A stretch of DNA of 64,000 bases from Microbacterium sp. BR1 (lineage in GTDB: Bacteria; Actinomycetota; Actinomycetes; Actinomycetales; Microbacteriaceae), in NCBI RefSeq assembly GCF_002812725.1, contig NZ_NMUN01000004.1, positions 124,001 to 188,000 of the forward strand, written 5' to 3'. Each line of letters opens with the position of its first letter. Position 1 is the stretch's first letter. This document shows, piece after piece, positions 23,656 through 32,967 of the stretch. Under the pieces are notes generated by a model. The model worked only from the letters and a program-made list of their open reading frames with translations. It did not search any database and was not told the origin of the DNA. The position numbers and the translations under genes were made by a program.

Positions 23656-24438
23656 GTGATCGACAAACAGGTGACGACCCCGGCCGAGGCCGTGGCGGAC
23701 ATCCCGGACGGCGCTTCGCTCGCCGTCGGAGGGTTCGGGCTCTCGGGCAATCCGATCGCCCTGATCGAGGCGCTCCTCGCGCAGGGCACGACCGATCTCA
23801 GCATCGTCAGCAACAACTGCGGCGTGGACGACTGGGGCCTCGGCGTGCTGCTGAACGCCCGCCGCATCCGCAAGATGACGTCGTCGTACGTCGGCGAGAA
23901 CAAGGAATTCGAGCGGCAGTTCCTCGCCGGTGAGCTCGAGCTCGAGCTCACCCCGCAGGGCACGCTCGCCGAGAAGTTGCGCGCGGGCGGATCCGGCGTC
24001 GCGGCCTTCTACACGCGAACGGGAGTCGGCACGCAGGTCGCCGAGGGCGGGTTGCCCCGCCGGTACGACGGAGCGGGCGGGATCGCTGTGGCGTCACCGA
24101 CGAAGGACGTCCGCGTCTTCGACGTCGCGGGTCAGTCGCGCGAGTACGTGCTCGAAGAGGCCATCCTGACGGACTTCGCCCTCGTGCACGCACGGAGAGG
24201 TGACCGCCACGGCAACCTCGTGTTCAACAAGGCCGCGCGCAATTTCAACCCGCTCGCCGCGATGTCCGGGCGCGTCTGCATCGCCCAGGTCGAAGAGCTC
24301 GTCGAGCCCGGCGAAATCGACCCCGATCAGGTGCATCTTCCGGGTGTTTACGTGCACCGCATCGTCGAGGTCGGGACCGACATCGAAAAGCGCATCGAGC
24401 GTCGCACGGTGCGGGCAACCGGCTCGGAAGGGAACTGA
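23656..24438 (+). CDS. 3-oxoacid CoA-transferase, subunit A
   Basis: A 260-residue alpha subunit of a succinyl-CoA:3-ketoacid (or 3-oxoadipate) CoA-transferase. It has the subunit A signature [20 protein letters not shown] near the N-terminus, then [12 protein letters not shown], and [33 protein letters not shown] 23656 has an AAGGGAG SD. The B subunit begins 1 nt after the stop, thiolase follows, and an IclR gene is divergent. Together these convert a 3-keto acid (acetoacetate or 3-oxoadipate) to its CoA ester and then cleave it. No other pca genes are in the window, so ketone-body or short-chain keto-acid use is as likely as aromatic catabolism. Confidence 0.93.
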   Translation: MIDKQVTTPAEAVADIPDGASLAVGGFGLSGNPIALIEALLAQGTTDLSIVSNNCGVDDWGLGVLLNARRIRKMTSSYVGENKEFERQFLAGELELELTPQGTLAEKLRAGGSGVAAFYTRTGVGTQVAEGGLPRRYDGAGGIAVASPTKDVRVFDVAGQSREYVLEEAILTDFALVHARRGDRHGNLVFNKAARNFNPLAAMSGRVCIAQVEELVEPGEIDPDQVHLPGVYVHRIVEVGTDIEKRIERRTVRATGSEGN

Positions 24439-24439
24439 C

Positions 24440-25093
24440 ATGCCACTCGATCGCCTGCAGATGGCCGCGCGTGCCGCCGCCGAGCTGACGGATGGCTCGT
24501 ACGTCAACCTCGGGATCGGGCTGCCGACCCTGGTGCCCAACTACGTGCCGGATGACGTGACCGTCGTGCTGCAGTCCGAGAACGGCATTCTCGGCGTGGG
24601 GCCGTACCCGGACGATGCGGATGTGGATCCGGATCTGATCAACGCCGGAAAAGAGACGGTAACGACCCTGGCCGGGGCGTCGTTCTTCGACTCGGCCACG
24701 AGCTTCGGCATGATACGCGGCGGCAAGATCGATGTCGCCGTGCTCGGTGCGATGCAGGTCTCGCGTACCGGTGACCTGGCCAACTGGATGATCCCGGGGA
24801 AGATGGTCAAGGGTCCGGGAGGCGCAATGGATCTCGTGCACGGAGCGGCCCAGGTCATTGTGCTCATGGAGCACGTCGCGAAGGATGGTTCGGCGAAGAT
24901 CGTCGACGAGTGCTCGCTGCCCCTGACCGGGCGTCAGGTCGTCGACCGAATCATCACCGACCTGGCCGTGATCGACGTGACGCCCGACGGACTCGTGCTG
25001 GTGGAGGTGGCACCGGGTGTGACCGTGGCCGAGGTCGTCGCGGCGACCGAGCCGCACCTGACCGTTTCGCCCGCACTGGAGGAGAACGCATGA
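24440..25093 (+). CDS. 3-oxoacid CoA-transferase, subunit B
   Basis: A 217-residue beta subunit carrying the catalytic glutamate in [12 protein letters not shown] (about residue 47). Other family blocks are [45 protein letters not shown] and [12 protein letters not shown]. It forms a heterotetramer with subunit A and carries CoA as a glutamyl thioester during transfer from succinyl-CoA. ATG 24440 follows GGAAGGGAAC. The stop overlaps the thiolase start (ATGA at 25090-25093), showing translational coupling through the operon. Confidence 0.93.
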   Translation: MPLDRLQMAARAAAELTDGSYVNLGIGLPTLVPNYVPDDVTVVLQSENGILGVGPYPDDADVDPDLINAGKETVTTLAGASFFDSATSFGMIRGGKIDVAVLGAMQVSRTGDLANWMIPGKMVKGPGGAMDLVHGAAQVIVLMEHVAKDGSAKIVDECSLPLTGRQVVDRIITDLAVIDVTPDGLVLVEVAPGVTVAEVVAATEPHLTVSPALEENA

Positions 25094-26313
25094 GCGCCCT
25101 GCCGCAAGAACACATGCCGCACGAGAGCATCGAGCCGGACGACATCGTCATCGTGGCCGCAGCCCGCACGCCCCAGGGGCGGTTGAAGGGTCAGCTCGCG
25201 TCTTTCACGGCGCCCCAGCTCGGCGGCTTCGCCATCCGCGGCGCGCTCGAGAAGGCCGGGATCGCAGCGGATGCCGTCGACGCCGTCGTGCTCGGGCAGG
25301 TGCTGCCCGCCGGGTCGGGCCAGAACCCCGCGCGCCAGGCGGCGCTGGCCGCGGGGATCGGATGGGAGGTGCCCGCGTCATCCGTCAACAAGGTCTGCCT
25401 GTCGGGTTTGACGGCAATCATCGACGCGGCACGCATGATCCGGGTCGGCGACGCGGATGTCGTGGTCGCGGGCGGCATGGAGTCCATGACCCGCGCCCCG
25501 CACCTGCTGATGGGATCGCGCGACGGATGGCAGTACGGCAGTGTCGAGGTGCTCGACCACATGGCCCTCGACGGGCTCACCGACGCGTACGACAACGAGA
25601 GCATGGGCGCGTCCACCGAGCGCCGCAACGACCGGTTCGAGGTGACGCGCGAGCAGCAGGACGCCGTTTCGGCGCGCTCGCACCAGCGTGCCGCAGCGGC
25701 GACCGAGGCGGGCGTGTTCGCGGACGAGATCGTGGCGATCGACGTGCCGCAGCGGCGGGGCGATGCCGTCCGCGTGACGGCGGATGAAGGCATCCGTCCC
25801 GAGACGACGGTCGAGACGCTCGGGCGCCTGCGGCCCGCGTTCGCGGAGGGCGGGTCGATCACGGCGGGCAACTCGTCGCAGATTTCGGATGGCGCGGCCG
25901 CTGTGGTCGTGACGCACCGCGCCCACGCCGAGGCGCGCGGGTGGCCCGTGCTGGCCGTGATCGGGGCGAACGGGCAGGTCGCTGGGCCGGACAACTCGCT
26001 GCACGCGCAGCCCGCCCGGGCCATTGCGAAGGCGCTCGAGAAGCAGGGACTGACTCCCGCCGACCTCGACATCGTCGAGATCAACGAGGCGTTCGCGGCC
26101 GTGGTCGTGCGTTCCCAGGCCGAGCTGGGCCTGGCCGACGACGTCGTCAACGTCCACGGCGGGGGCATCGCGGTCGGGCACCCGATCGGAGCATCCGGGG
26201 CGCGGCTCGTCGTGCACGCGGTGCACGAACTCGGTCGTCGGGGGAGCGGCACCGCCGCTGTCGCGCTGTGCGGCGGCGGGGGCCAGGGCGAGGCGCTGAT
26301 CCTCACGCGCTGA
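25090..26313 (+). CDS. Acetyl-CoA C-acyltransferase (thiolase)
   Basis: A 407-residue thiolase. The acylated Cys is in [14 protein letters not shown] (about residue 103), the His is in [18 protein letters not shown], and the second Cys is in [14 protein letters not shown] at the C-terminus. The tag [20 protein letters not shown] begins the catalytic domain after a short acidic N-terminal extension. It cleaves a 3-ketoacyl-CoA with CoA, giving acetyl-CoA plus a shortened acyl-CoA (acetyl-CoA from acetoacetyl-CoA, succinyl-CoA from 3-oxoadipyl-CoA). It is the third gene of the IclR-linked operon and overlaps subunit B by four bases. Confidence 0.94.
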   Translation: MSALPQEHMPHESIEPDDIVIVAAARTPQGRLKGQLASFTAPQLGGFAIRGALEKAGIAADAVDAVVLGQVLPAGSGQNPARQAALAAGIGWEVPASSVNKVCLSGLTAIIDAARMIRVGDADVVVAGGMESMTRAPHLLMGSRDGWQYGSVEVLDHMALDGLTDAYDNESMGASTERRNDRFEVTREQQDAVSARSHQRAAAATEAGVFADEIVAIDVPQRRGDAVRVTADEGIRPETTVETLGRLRPAFAEGGSITAGNSSQISDGAAAVVVTHRAHAEARGWPVLAVIGANGQVAGPDNSLHAQPARAIAKALEKQGLTPADLDIVEINEAFAAVVVRSQAELGLADDVVNVHGGGIAVGHPIGASGARLVVHAVHELGRRGSGTAAVALCGGGGQGEALILTR

Positions 26314-26446
26314 GCGGCGCGCGCTGAGCGGCACGCCGAGATCGCCGCCTGTTGCCGACTCCGCTACTCACTTGCGGTGGATAACCGGCGTACTCGGCGC
26401 GAAGGGGCGGGCTCGGTGCACGTTGCGGGATCGGGCGGACGCCGGG

Positions 26447-26698
26447 TTACCTGTGCAGGCGCTTCTTCAGAAGCTTCTGCTCCTTGCCGTGGACGGGGGA
26501 GTCGTCCGCGATGACATGGCCGCGCGACGCACGGTACGTGTCGACGATCGCGCCGATCGCGAGCGTTGCCGTGATTCCCCAGCTGATCCAGGCGAGGGCC
26601 TCGCGCCAGGTGAACTCACTGTCGCGGGCTCCGCGCAGCAGCGTGATGCCGCCGGTGATGGCGGAGATGATGCCCGTTCCGAACAGGTACTTGCGCAT
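26447..26698 (-). CDS. Small two-helix membrane protein
   Basis: An 83-residue protein with hydrophobic segments at about 5-22 (LFGTGIISAITGGITLL) and 35-53 (ALAWISWGITATLAIGAIV). The last 30 residues are charged and end in KEQKLLKKRLHR, so the C-terminus is probably cytosolic. No named family is recognised. TAGCGT lies 6 nt upstream of ATG 26698, suggesting a leaderless mRNA and supporting that this short frame is a real gene. It stands alone, convergent with the thiolase operon. Confidence 0.75.
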   Translation of the reverse strand: MRKYLFGTGIISAITGGITLLRGARDSEFTWREALAWISWGITATLAIGAIVDTYRASRGHVIADDSPVHGKEQKLLKKRLHR

Positions 26699-27025
26699 GG
26701 TCCCACGCTACCGAACGTCACCCGGGCCGCGCTCGCGGTTGACATTTCGCCGCCGGTGCCCGAAGCATCCGCCCGTTTTTCCGCCGCGCCGCCCGTTTTG
26801 TCGCCCCTGCGCAGCGTCCTCCCACCTCGGAACACCCCTTCCGCCGCGAAACACCTCGGGTCTGGGGTGCCTCGCCGCAAGAGGGGTGTTTCGGCGAAGG
26901 GGGCGGCGGACGGATGCCGGGGGCCGGACGCCGGCGCGGAACGGATGCGTCGCCGAGGTATGCCGACACGCCAGATACCCTGGAGGCAGCACGCATGCCC
27001 GTCCCGATGCTCGTGAGAGGCCCCC
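26699..27025. other. Divergent intergenic region upstream of otsA, with a hairpin
   Basis: This 327-bp region has no supported gene. The leftward promoter TAGCGT (26705-26710) serves the small membrane protein. In the middle is a hairpin: CCTTCCGCCGCGAAACACC (about 26837-26855) against GAGGGGTGTTTCGGCGAAGG (26881-26900). The arms belong to the CGAAACACCCCTCG family also seen at 62310-62354. A possible otsA -10, TACCCT, lies near 26976 (GATACCCTGG), giving a leader of about 40 nt. Confidence 0.5.
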
Positions 27026-28474
27026 GTGACGACCGACCTGCCCGACCGCGCCGACTTCGTCGTCGTCGCAAATCGACTGCCCGTCGACCGCGCCGAGGAC
27101 GGCGAGTGGCGGCGGTCGCCGGGTGGCCTCGTGACGGCCCTGGAGCCGATGATGCGGCGCGCGGACGGTGCGTGGGTGGGATGGCCGGGCCAGGCGGACC
27201 TGGAGCTCGAGCCCTTCGAGTTCGAGGGCACGCACCTCGTGCCGATCTCGCTCAGCGCCGACGACGTCGAGCTCTACTACGAGGGCTTCTCGAACGACAC
27301 GATCTGGCCGCTCTACCACGACGTGATCGCCGCGCCCCGGTACAGCCGCCTCTGGTGGGAGTCCTACGTCCGCGTCAACCGGCGCTTCGCCGAGGCGACC
27401 GCGGCCGTCTCTGCCGAGGGGGCCACCGTCTGGGTGCAGGACTACCAACTGCAGCTCGTGCCCAAGATGCTGCGCGAGCTTCGCCCCGACCTGACGATCG
27501 GGTACTTCCACCACATCCCGTTCCCGGCGTACGGGCTGTACTCGCAGCTGCCCTGGCGCAAGCAGGTGCTCGAAGGGCTGCTCGGCGCGGATGTCATCGG
27601 GTTCCAGCGCGTCGCGGATGCCGGCAACTTCGCCCGCGCCGTGCGTCGTCAGCTGCGGTACGACACCAAGGCCTCGGGGATCTCGGTGCCCATGGGCGAC
27701 GGCCGCACCCGGATCGCCCTCGCCAAGGCGTTCCCCATCTCGATCGACGCCGAGTCGTACGCCGAGCTGGCCCGCTCGCCCGAGGTCCAGGCGCGGGCCG
27801 CCGAGATCCGCGAGGGGCTCGGCAACCCGCGCAAGATCCTGCTCGGAGTCGACCGGCTCGACTACACCAAGGGCATCCGCCACCGCATGAAGGCGTTCGG
27901 CGAGCTCCTGACGGACGGCAAGCTCGACACCTCCGACGTCACGCTCGTGCAGGTCGCGAGCCCTAGTCGCGAGCGTGTCGTCGCGTATGCCCAGCTGCGC
28001 GACGAGATCGAGCTGACGGTCGGGCGCATCAACGGCACGTTCGACACGATGGGCCACACGGCCATCCGCTATCTGCACCACGGCTATCCGAGGGAAGAGA
28101 TGGTCGCTCTTTTCCTCGCCGCCGATGTGATGCTCGTGACGGCCCTCCGCGACGGGATGAACCTCGTCGCCAAGGAATACGTCGCCTCGCGCATCGACAA
28201 CCGCGGCGTGCTCGTGCTGAGCGAGTTCGCCGGGGCCGCGGATGAGCTCGGCAGCGCGCTGCAGATCAACCCGCACGACATCGAGGGGCTCAAGGAGTCG
28301 ATCATGCGCGCCGTCGAGATGCCCGGCGCCGAGCAGGGACGCCGGATGCGGTCGCTGCGGCGTCGCGTGTTCGAGCACGACGTCGAGGCGTGGTCGCAGA
28401 GCTTCGTCGCCGCGCTGGATGCCGCGCGTCGACGCGACCGGGGCCCCGCCCCGAGAGAGGTTGCACCCGCATGA
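27026..28474 (+). CDS. otsA: Alpha,alpha-trehalose-phosphate synthase (GT20)
   Basis: A 482-residue retaining GT20 enzyme that joins UDP- (or GDP-) glucose to glucose-6-phosphate to give trehalose-6-phosphate. Family blocks are in order: VVVANRLPVDR at the N-terminus, GWPG, YYEGFSNDTIWPLYHD, VWVQDYQLQLVPKMLR, IGYFHHIPFPAYGLYSQLPWR, GVDRLDYTKGIRHRMKAF and MNLVAKEYVASR...GVLVLSEFAGAADELG. GTG 27026 is used. Its stop overlaps the otsB start (ATGA at 28471-28474), so synthase and phosphatase are translationally coupled. Trehalose serves as osmolyte and, in many actinobacteria, as a cell-wall sugar precursor. Confidence 0.96.
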   Translation: MTTDLPDRADFVVVANRLPVDRAEDGEWRRSPGGLVTALEPMMRRADGAWVGWPGQADLELEPFEFEGTHLVPISLSADDVELYYEGFSNDTIWPLYHDVIAAPRYSRLWWESYVRVNRRFAEATAAVSAEGATVWVQDYQLQLVPKMLRELRPDLTIGYFHHIPFPAYGLYSQLPWRKQVLEGLLGADVIGFQRVADAGNFARAVRRQLRYDTKASGISVPMGDGRTRIALAKAFPISIDAESYAELARSPEVQARAAEIREGLGNPRKILLGVDRLDYTKGIRHRMKAFGELLTDGKLDTSDVTLVQVASPSRERVVAYAQLRDEIELTVGRINGTFDTMGHTAIRYLHHGYPREEMVALFLAADVMLVTALRDGMNLVAKEYVASRIDNRGVLVLSEFAGAADELGSALQINPHDIEGLKESIMRAVEMPGAEQGRRMRSLRRRVFEHDVEAWSQSFVAALDAARRRDRGPAPREVAPA

Positions 28475-29349
28475 GCGAACGCGAACTGAACGATCTGCTC
28501 GGGCCGCTCGCCGCCACGGAGAAGCTGCTCGTCGCTCTCGACTTCGACGGCACGCTTGCGCCCCTGATCGACGAGCCGATGAAGGCTCGGGCGTTGCCGG
28601 CGTCCCAGGACGCGGTCGCCGATCTCGCCGCGCTTCCCGACACCTTCGTGGCATTCGTCTCGGGACGGATGCTCGCCGACCTGCGGGTGATCGGCGAGCA
28701 CGACGACGAGTCGCCGGTGTATCTCGCGGGTTCGCATGGCGCCGAGTTCTGGTACCCGGCCTCCACTGCCACCCCTCAGCGTGAGGAGAGGACTTCGGCG
28801 GGGGAAGAGGACGCTGAGGTGGGACGAGTCCTCTCGCCGAGCCGAACTCCTCGTACCGAGCAGGCGGCGGAGCAGGGCGCCGAGCCGGACGACGTGGATG
28901 CCGACGCTGTGCGCGCCGTCGCCGACACCATCGTCGCCGACATCGAGGGCGCGTGGATCGAGCACAAGGCCCTGGGTTTCGCTCTCCACACGCGCTTGAG
29001 CACGGCCGAGGATGCCGCGCGGGCGACGCACGAGATCGACGCGCTCGTCGTCGAGCGGGCGCCGGGATGGCGGCGGCGCACGGGGCAGGACATCCTCGAG
29101 TTCTCGTCGAGCCACGCGGGGAAGGATGCCGCGATCGCCGCTCTGCGCGAGCAGACGGGTGCGACGGCCGTGTTCTTCGCGGGGGATGACGTCACGGACG
29201 AGGATGCGATCGCGCACCTGACCGAAGGCGACCTGGGCGTGCGCGTCGGGCCGGGGGAGACATCCGCCCGCGTGCGTGTCGCAGACGCCCAAGAACTCGC
29301 CGGAGTGTTGTGGACCCTGGCGCGGATGCGGGCGGCACAGCAGGAATAG
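28471..29349 (+). CDS. otsB: Trehalose-phosphatase
   Basis: A 292-residue HAD-superfamily enzyme that dephosphorylates trehalose-6-phosphate. Motif I is LDFDGTLAPL (nucleophile Asp24), motif II is FVSGRML, and motif IV is FFAGDDVTDEDAI near residue 235. Between the core and cap, residues about 97-140 (STATPQREERTSAGEEDAEV and onward) form a charged low-complexity insert absent from ordinary OtsB proteins. At DNA level this insert is a nested inverted repeat (28769-28835), so it looks like an in-frame palindromic insertion. The last codons contain the TAGACT box used by ilvD. Confidence 0.93.
   Translation: MSERELNDLLGPLAATEKLLVALDFDGTLAPLIDEPMKARALPASQDAVADLAALPDTFVAFVSGRMLADLRVIGEHDDESPVYLAGSHGAEFWYPASTATPQREERTSAGEEDAEVGRVLSPSRTPRTEQAAEQGAEPDDVDADAVRAVADTIVADIEGAWIEHKALGFALHTRLSTAEDAARATHEIDALVVERAPGWRRRTGQDILEFSSSHAGKDAAIAALREQTGATAVFFAGDDVTDEDAIAHLTEGDLGVRVGPGETSARVRVADAQELAGVLWTLARMRAAQQE
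28769..28835. repeat. In-frame palindromic element inside otsB
   Basis: Nested inverted repeats: CCACCCCTCAGCGT (28769-28782) with ACGCTGAGGTGGG (28811-28823), and GAGAGGACT (28786-28794) with AGTCCTCTC (28827-28835). The arms interlock and cannot all pair at once. Further GAGGAG/CTCCTC complementarity extends to about 28852. The element encodes the charged insert of OtsB and resembles the window's intergenic hairpins, but sits within a gene. Confidence 0.65.
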
Positions 29350-29352
29350 ACT
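29347..29352 (+). promoter_or_regulatory. -10 box of ilvD (probably leaderless)
   Basis: TAGACT overlaps the otsB stop codon and ends 6 nt before the ilvD ATG at 29359. It suggests that ilvD has its own leaderless transcript rather than depending on otsAB. Confidence 0.5.
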
Positions 29353-29358
29353 CGGGGG

Positions 29359-31077
29359 ATGGCTCCGTACGACCCTTCCGACAGTTCCCCCGTCGATATC
29401 AAGCCCCGCTCCCGGGTCGTCACCGACGGCATCGAAGCGACCACCTCGCGCGGAATGCTCCGCGGCGTGGGCATGGGCGACGCCGATTGGGAGAAGCCCC
29501 AGATCGGCATCGCGTCGAGCTGGAACGAGATCACCCCCTGCAACCTGAGCCTGGACCGCCTGGCTCAGGGCGCGAAGGAGGGCGTGCACGCCGGCGGCGG
29601 CTACCCGCTGCAGTTCGGCACGATCTCGGTATCCGACGGCATCTCGATGGGTCATGAGGGCATGCACTTCTCGCTCGTGTCGCGCGAGGTCATCGCCGAC
29701 TCGGTCGAGACCGTCATGATGGCCGAGCGCCTCGACGGCAGTGTGCTGCTCGCGGGCTGCGACAAGTCGATCCCCGGGATGCTGATGGCCAGCGCCCGCC
29801 TCGACCTCTCGAGCGTCTTCCTCTACGCCGGGTCGATCGCACCGGGCTGGGTCAAGCTCAGCGACGGCACCGAGAAGGACATCACGATCATCGACTCGTT
29901 CGAGGCGGTCGGTGCCTGCCTGGCCGGCAAGATGAGCGAGGCCGACCTCAAGCGCATCGAGTGCGCCTTCGCGCCGGGCGAGGGTGCCTGTGGCGGCATG
30001 TACACGGCCAACACGATGGCGTCCGTCGCCGAGGCCCTCGGCCTCAGCCTGCCGGGTTCGGCCGCGCCGCCGTCGGCCGACCGCCGCCGCGACGCGTTCG
30101 CGCACCGCTCGGGCGAGGCCGTCGTGAACCTCCTGCGCCTGGGCATCACGACCCGCGACATCCTGACCAAAGAGGCGTTCGAGAACGCGATCGCGCTCGC
30201 GATGGCCCTCGGCGGTTCGACCAACGTCGTGCTGCACCTGCTCGCGATCGCGCGCGAGGCGGACGTCGACCTCAGCCTGCACGACTTCAACCGCATCGGC
30301 GACAAGGTTCCGCACGTCGCCGACATGAAGCCGTTCGGCCACTACGTCATGAACGACGTCGACCGACACGGGGGCATCCCCGTCGTCATGAAGGCGATGC
30401 TCGACGAGGGTCTGCTGCACGGCGACGCCCTCACGGTCACGGGCAAGACGCTCGCCGAGAACCTCGCCGAGCTGAACCCCGACCCCGTCGACGGAACCGT
30501 CATCCACACGTTCGACAACCCGATCCACGCGACCGGCGGCATCACGGTGCTGCACGGTTCGCTCGCTCCCGAGGGTGCGGTCGTCAAGACCGCCGGCTTC
30601 GACGCGAGCGTCTTCGAGGGCCCCGCGCGGGTGTTCGAGCGCGAGCGTGCCGCGATGGACGCGCTGGAAGAGGGATCGATCGCCCCGGGCAGCGTCCTGG
30701 TGATCCGTTACGAGGGCCCGAAGGGTGGCCCCGGAATGCGCGAGATGCTCGCGATCACCGCCGCCATCAAGGGAGCCGGGCTCGGAAAAGATGTACTACT
30801 CTTGACGGACGGACGATTCTCAGGCGGCACAACCGGCCTCTGCATCGGCCATATAGCACCCGAAGCGGTGGACGCAGGTCCCATCGCCTTCGTGCGCGAT
30901 GGTGATCTGATACGGGTCGATATCGCAGCTCGCACTCTCGACCTACTCGTCGATGAGGCTGAGCTCAGCTCCCGCCGCTCTGGCTGGGAACCGCTGCCCC
31001 CGCGCTACACCCGAGGCGTTCTGGCCAAGTATTCCAAGCTCGTGCACTCCGCCGCGGAGGGCGCGGTCACGGGATAG
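29359..31077 (+). CDS. ilvD: Dihydroxy-acid dehydratase
   Basis: A 572-residue Fe-S dehydratase of valine/isoleucine synthesis, converting dihydroxy acids to 2-keto acids. Cluster-ligand motifs are [29 protein letters not shown] and [38 protein letters not shown] near the C-terminus is the second family signature. The last third is odd at codon level: from about 30770 to 31030 many A/T-ending codons appear (GTA CTA, TCA, ACA, CAT ATA GCA), whereas the first 1.4 kb is almost uniformly G/C-ending. The protein remains conserved, so this looks like a recombined or gene-converted segment. It is first in the ilvD-B-N-C row. Confidence 0.95.
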   Translation: MAPYDPSDSSPVDIKPRSRVVTDGIEATTSRGMLRGVGMGDADWEKPQIGIASSWNEITPCNLSLDRLAQGAKEGVHAGGGYPLQFGTISVSDGISMGHEGMHFSLVSREVIADSVETVMMAERLDGSVLLAGCDKSIPGMLMASARLDLSSVFLYAGSIAPGWVKLSDGTEKDITIIDSFEAVGACLAGKMSEADLKRIECAFAPGEGACGGMYTANTMASVAEALGLSLPGSAAPPSADRRRDAFAHRSGEAVVNLLRLGITTRDILTKEAFENAIALAMALGGSTNVVLHLLAIAREADVDLSLHDFNRIGDKVPHVADMKPFGHYVMNDVDRHGGIPVVMKAMLDEGLLHGDALTVTGKTLAENLAELNPDPVDGTVIHTFDNPIHATGGITVLHGSLAPEGAVVKTAGFDASVFEGPARVFERERAAMDALEEGSIAPGSVLVIRYEGPKGGPGMREMLAITAAIKGAGLGKDVLLLTDGRFSGGTTGLCIGHIAPEAVDAGPIAFVRDGDLIRVDIAARTLDLLVDEAELSSRRSGWEPLPPRYTRGVLAKYSKLVHSAAEGAVTG

Positions 31078-31158
31078 CCCGCGTCCGAAGGATGCGGCGT
31101 TTCGTCGGTCCTCTGCCGGCGAATCATCACAGTCATTCCGATCGCAAGGATTCTCACC

Positions 31159-32965
31159 ATGCCCGCCGAATCTGCCACGGCCATTCCCCGGCCGCCCGCT
31201 CGCACCGCGTCCGCGCCCGTGCTCACGGGTGCGGAGGCGGTCGTCCGCTCCCTCGAGCTGCTCGGCGTCACCGACGTCTTCGGGCTGCCCGGTGGAGCGA
31301 TCCTGCCCGTCTACGACCCGCTCATGGACTCGACCGCCCTGCGCCACATCCTCGTGCGCCACGAACAGGGTGCCGGTCACGCTGCCGAGGGTTACGCCTC
31401 GGCATCCGGACGCATCGGCGTCGCCATCGCGACGTCGGGCCCGGGCGCGACCAACCTCGTCACGGCCATCGCCGACGCCTACATGGACTCGGTGCCGATC
31501 GTTTGCATCACGGGTCAGGTGTTCAGCACGCTGATGGGCACGGATGCGTTCCAGGAGGCCGACATCGTGGGTATCACGATGCCGATCACGAAGCACTCGA
31601 TCCTGGTCAAGCGCGCGGAAGACATCCCGGCCGCGATCGCTTCGGCGTTCGAGATCGCGGGAACCGGTCGTCCCGGTCCCGTGCTGGTCGACATCACGAA
31701 GGACGCCCAGCAGAACGAGGCGCCGTTCATCTGGCCGCCGAAGATCGACCTGCCCGGCTACCGCCCGGTGACCAAGGCACACAGGGGATAAGCAGATCCA
31801 GGCTGCGGCGCAGCTGCTCGCCGCCGCCAAGAAGCCCGTGCTGTACGTCGGCGGCGGGGTGATCCGCTCCAAGGCGTCGGCCGAGCTGCTGCGTCTCGCC
31901 GAGGCGACGGGTGCGCCGGTCGTCACGACGCTGATGGCGCGCGGGGCATTCCCCGACTCGCACGAGCAGCAGCTGGGAATGCCCGGCATGCACGGCACGG
32001 TGCCCGCGGTGCTGGCGCTGCAAGAGGCCGACCTGCTCGTCTCGCTCGGCGCGCGCTTCGATGACCGCGTGACCGGCAAGGCCGCGCTCTTCGCCCCGAA
32101 CGCCAAGGTCGTGCACGTCGACATCGACCCGGCCGAGATCGGCAAGATCCGCGCCGCCGATGTTCCCATCGTGGGTGATCTGCGCGACGTGCTCGTCGAC
32201 CTCGAGGGCGCCTACGCCGCCGCGGCGGCCGAGGCGGAGCCCGACATCTCGGAGTGGTGGTCGTACCTCGACGGTCTGCGCGAAGAGTTCCCGCTCGGCT
32301 ACGCGCCGACGACAGATGGCCTGATAGCGCCGCAGTACGTCATCCAGCGCATCGGCGAGCTGACCGGCCCCGAGGGCATCTACGCCTCGGGTGTGGGACA
32401 GCACCAGATGTGGTCGGCGCAGTTCATCAAGTACGAGCGTCCGAATGCGTGGCTGAACTCCGGCGGCGCCGGCACGATGGGCTACTCGGTGCCCGCCGCG
32501 ATGGGCGCCAAGGTCGCCGAACCCGAGCGTGTCGTATGGGCGATCGACGGCGACGGATGCTTCCAGATGACCAATCAGGAGCTCGCGACCTGCACGATCA
32601 ACAACATCCCGATCAAGGTCGCGATCATCAACAACTCCTCGCTCGGCATGGTGCGCCAGTGGCAGACGCTGTTCTACAACAGCCGCTACTCGCACACCGA
32701 CCTGAACACGGGCCACGACAGCATCCGCGTGCCGGACTTCGTCAAGCTCGCCGAAGCCTACGGATGCCTCGCCATCCGCGTCGAGAAGGAAGAAGACGTG
32801 GACGCGGCGATCAAGCTGGCGCTCGAGACGAACGACCGCCCGGTCGTGATCGACTTCGTCGTGAGTGCCGACGCGATGGTGTGGCCGATGGTGCCGCAGG
32901 GCGTCAGCAACAGCTTCGTCCAGTACGCGCGAGAGCACTCGCCGGCGTTCGGACAGGAGGACTGA
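31159..32965 (+). pseudogene. ilvB: Acetolactate synthase large subunit, interrupted by a frameshift
   Basis: Together the two frames encode a complete ThDP/FAD acetolactate synthase of about 600 residues, but not in one frame. Frame 1 runs from ATG 31159 to TAA 31791 (210 aa: [30 protein letters not shown] with the catalytic Glu, up to [12 protein letters not shown]). The rest continues in the +1 frame from about 31792 to 32965 ([35 protein letters not shown] with the ThDP-Mg site). The expected junction, HGK or similar, appears to have gained about 4 nt (AGGGGAT where 3 nt are expected after CAC at about 31783). The break falls between the first and second domains. It may be a sequencing error, a true null allele, or, much less likely, recoding. 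Confidence 0.85.
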
Positions 32966-32967
32966 CG

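Noticed and set aside
28084..30555. An 823-codon minus-strand open frame opposite otsA/otsB/ilvD
   Set aside because: It is antisense to three genes with complete catalytic motifs and shows typical GC-driven shadow composition.
31078..31158. Branched-chain amino acid leader peptide/attenuator before ilvB
   Set aside because: The short in-frame ORF from 31092 has no Val/Leu/Ile cluster and no stop or terminator before ilvB.
31770..31800. I-SceI-like or plasmid-derived sequence at the ilvB break (CACAGGGGATAAGCAG)
   Set aside because: Only a partial, short resemblance; it does not match the 18-bp homing site or extend into vector sequence.
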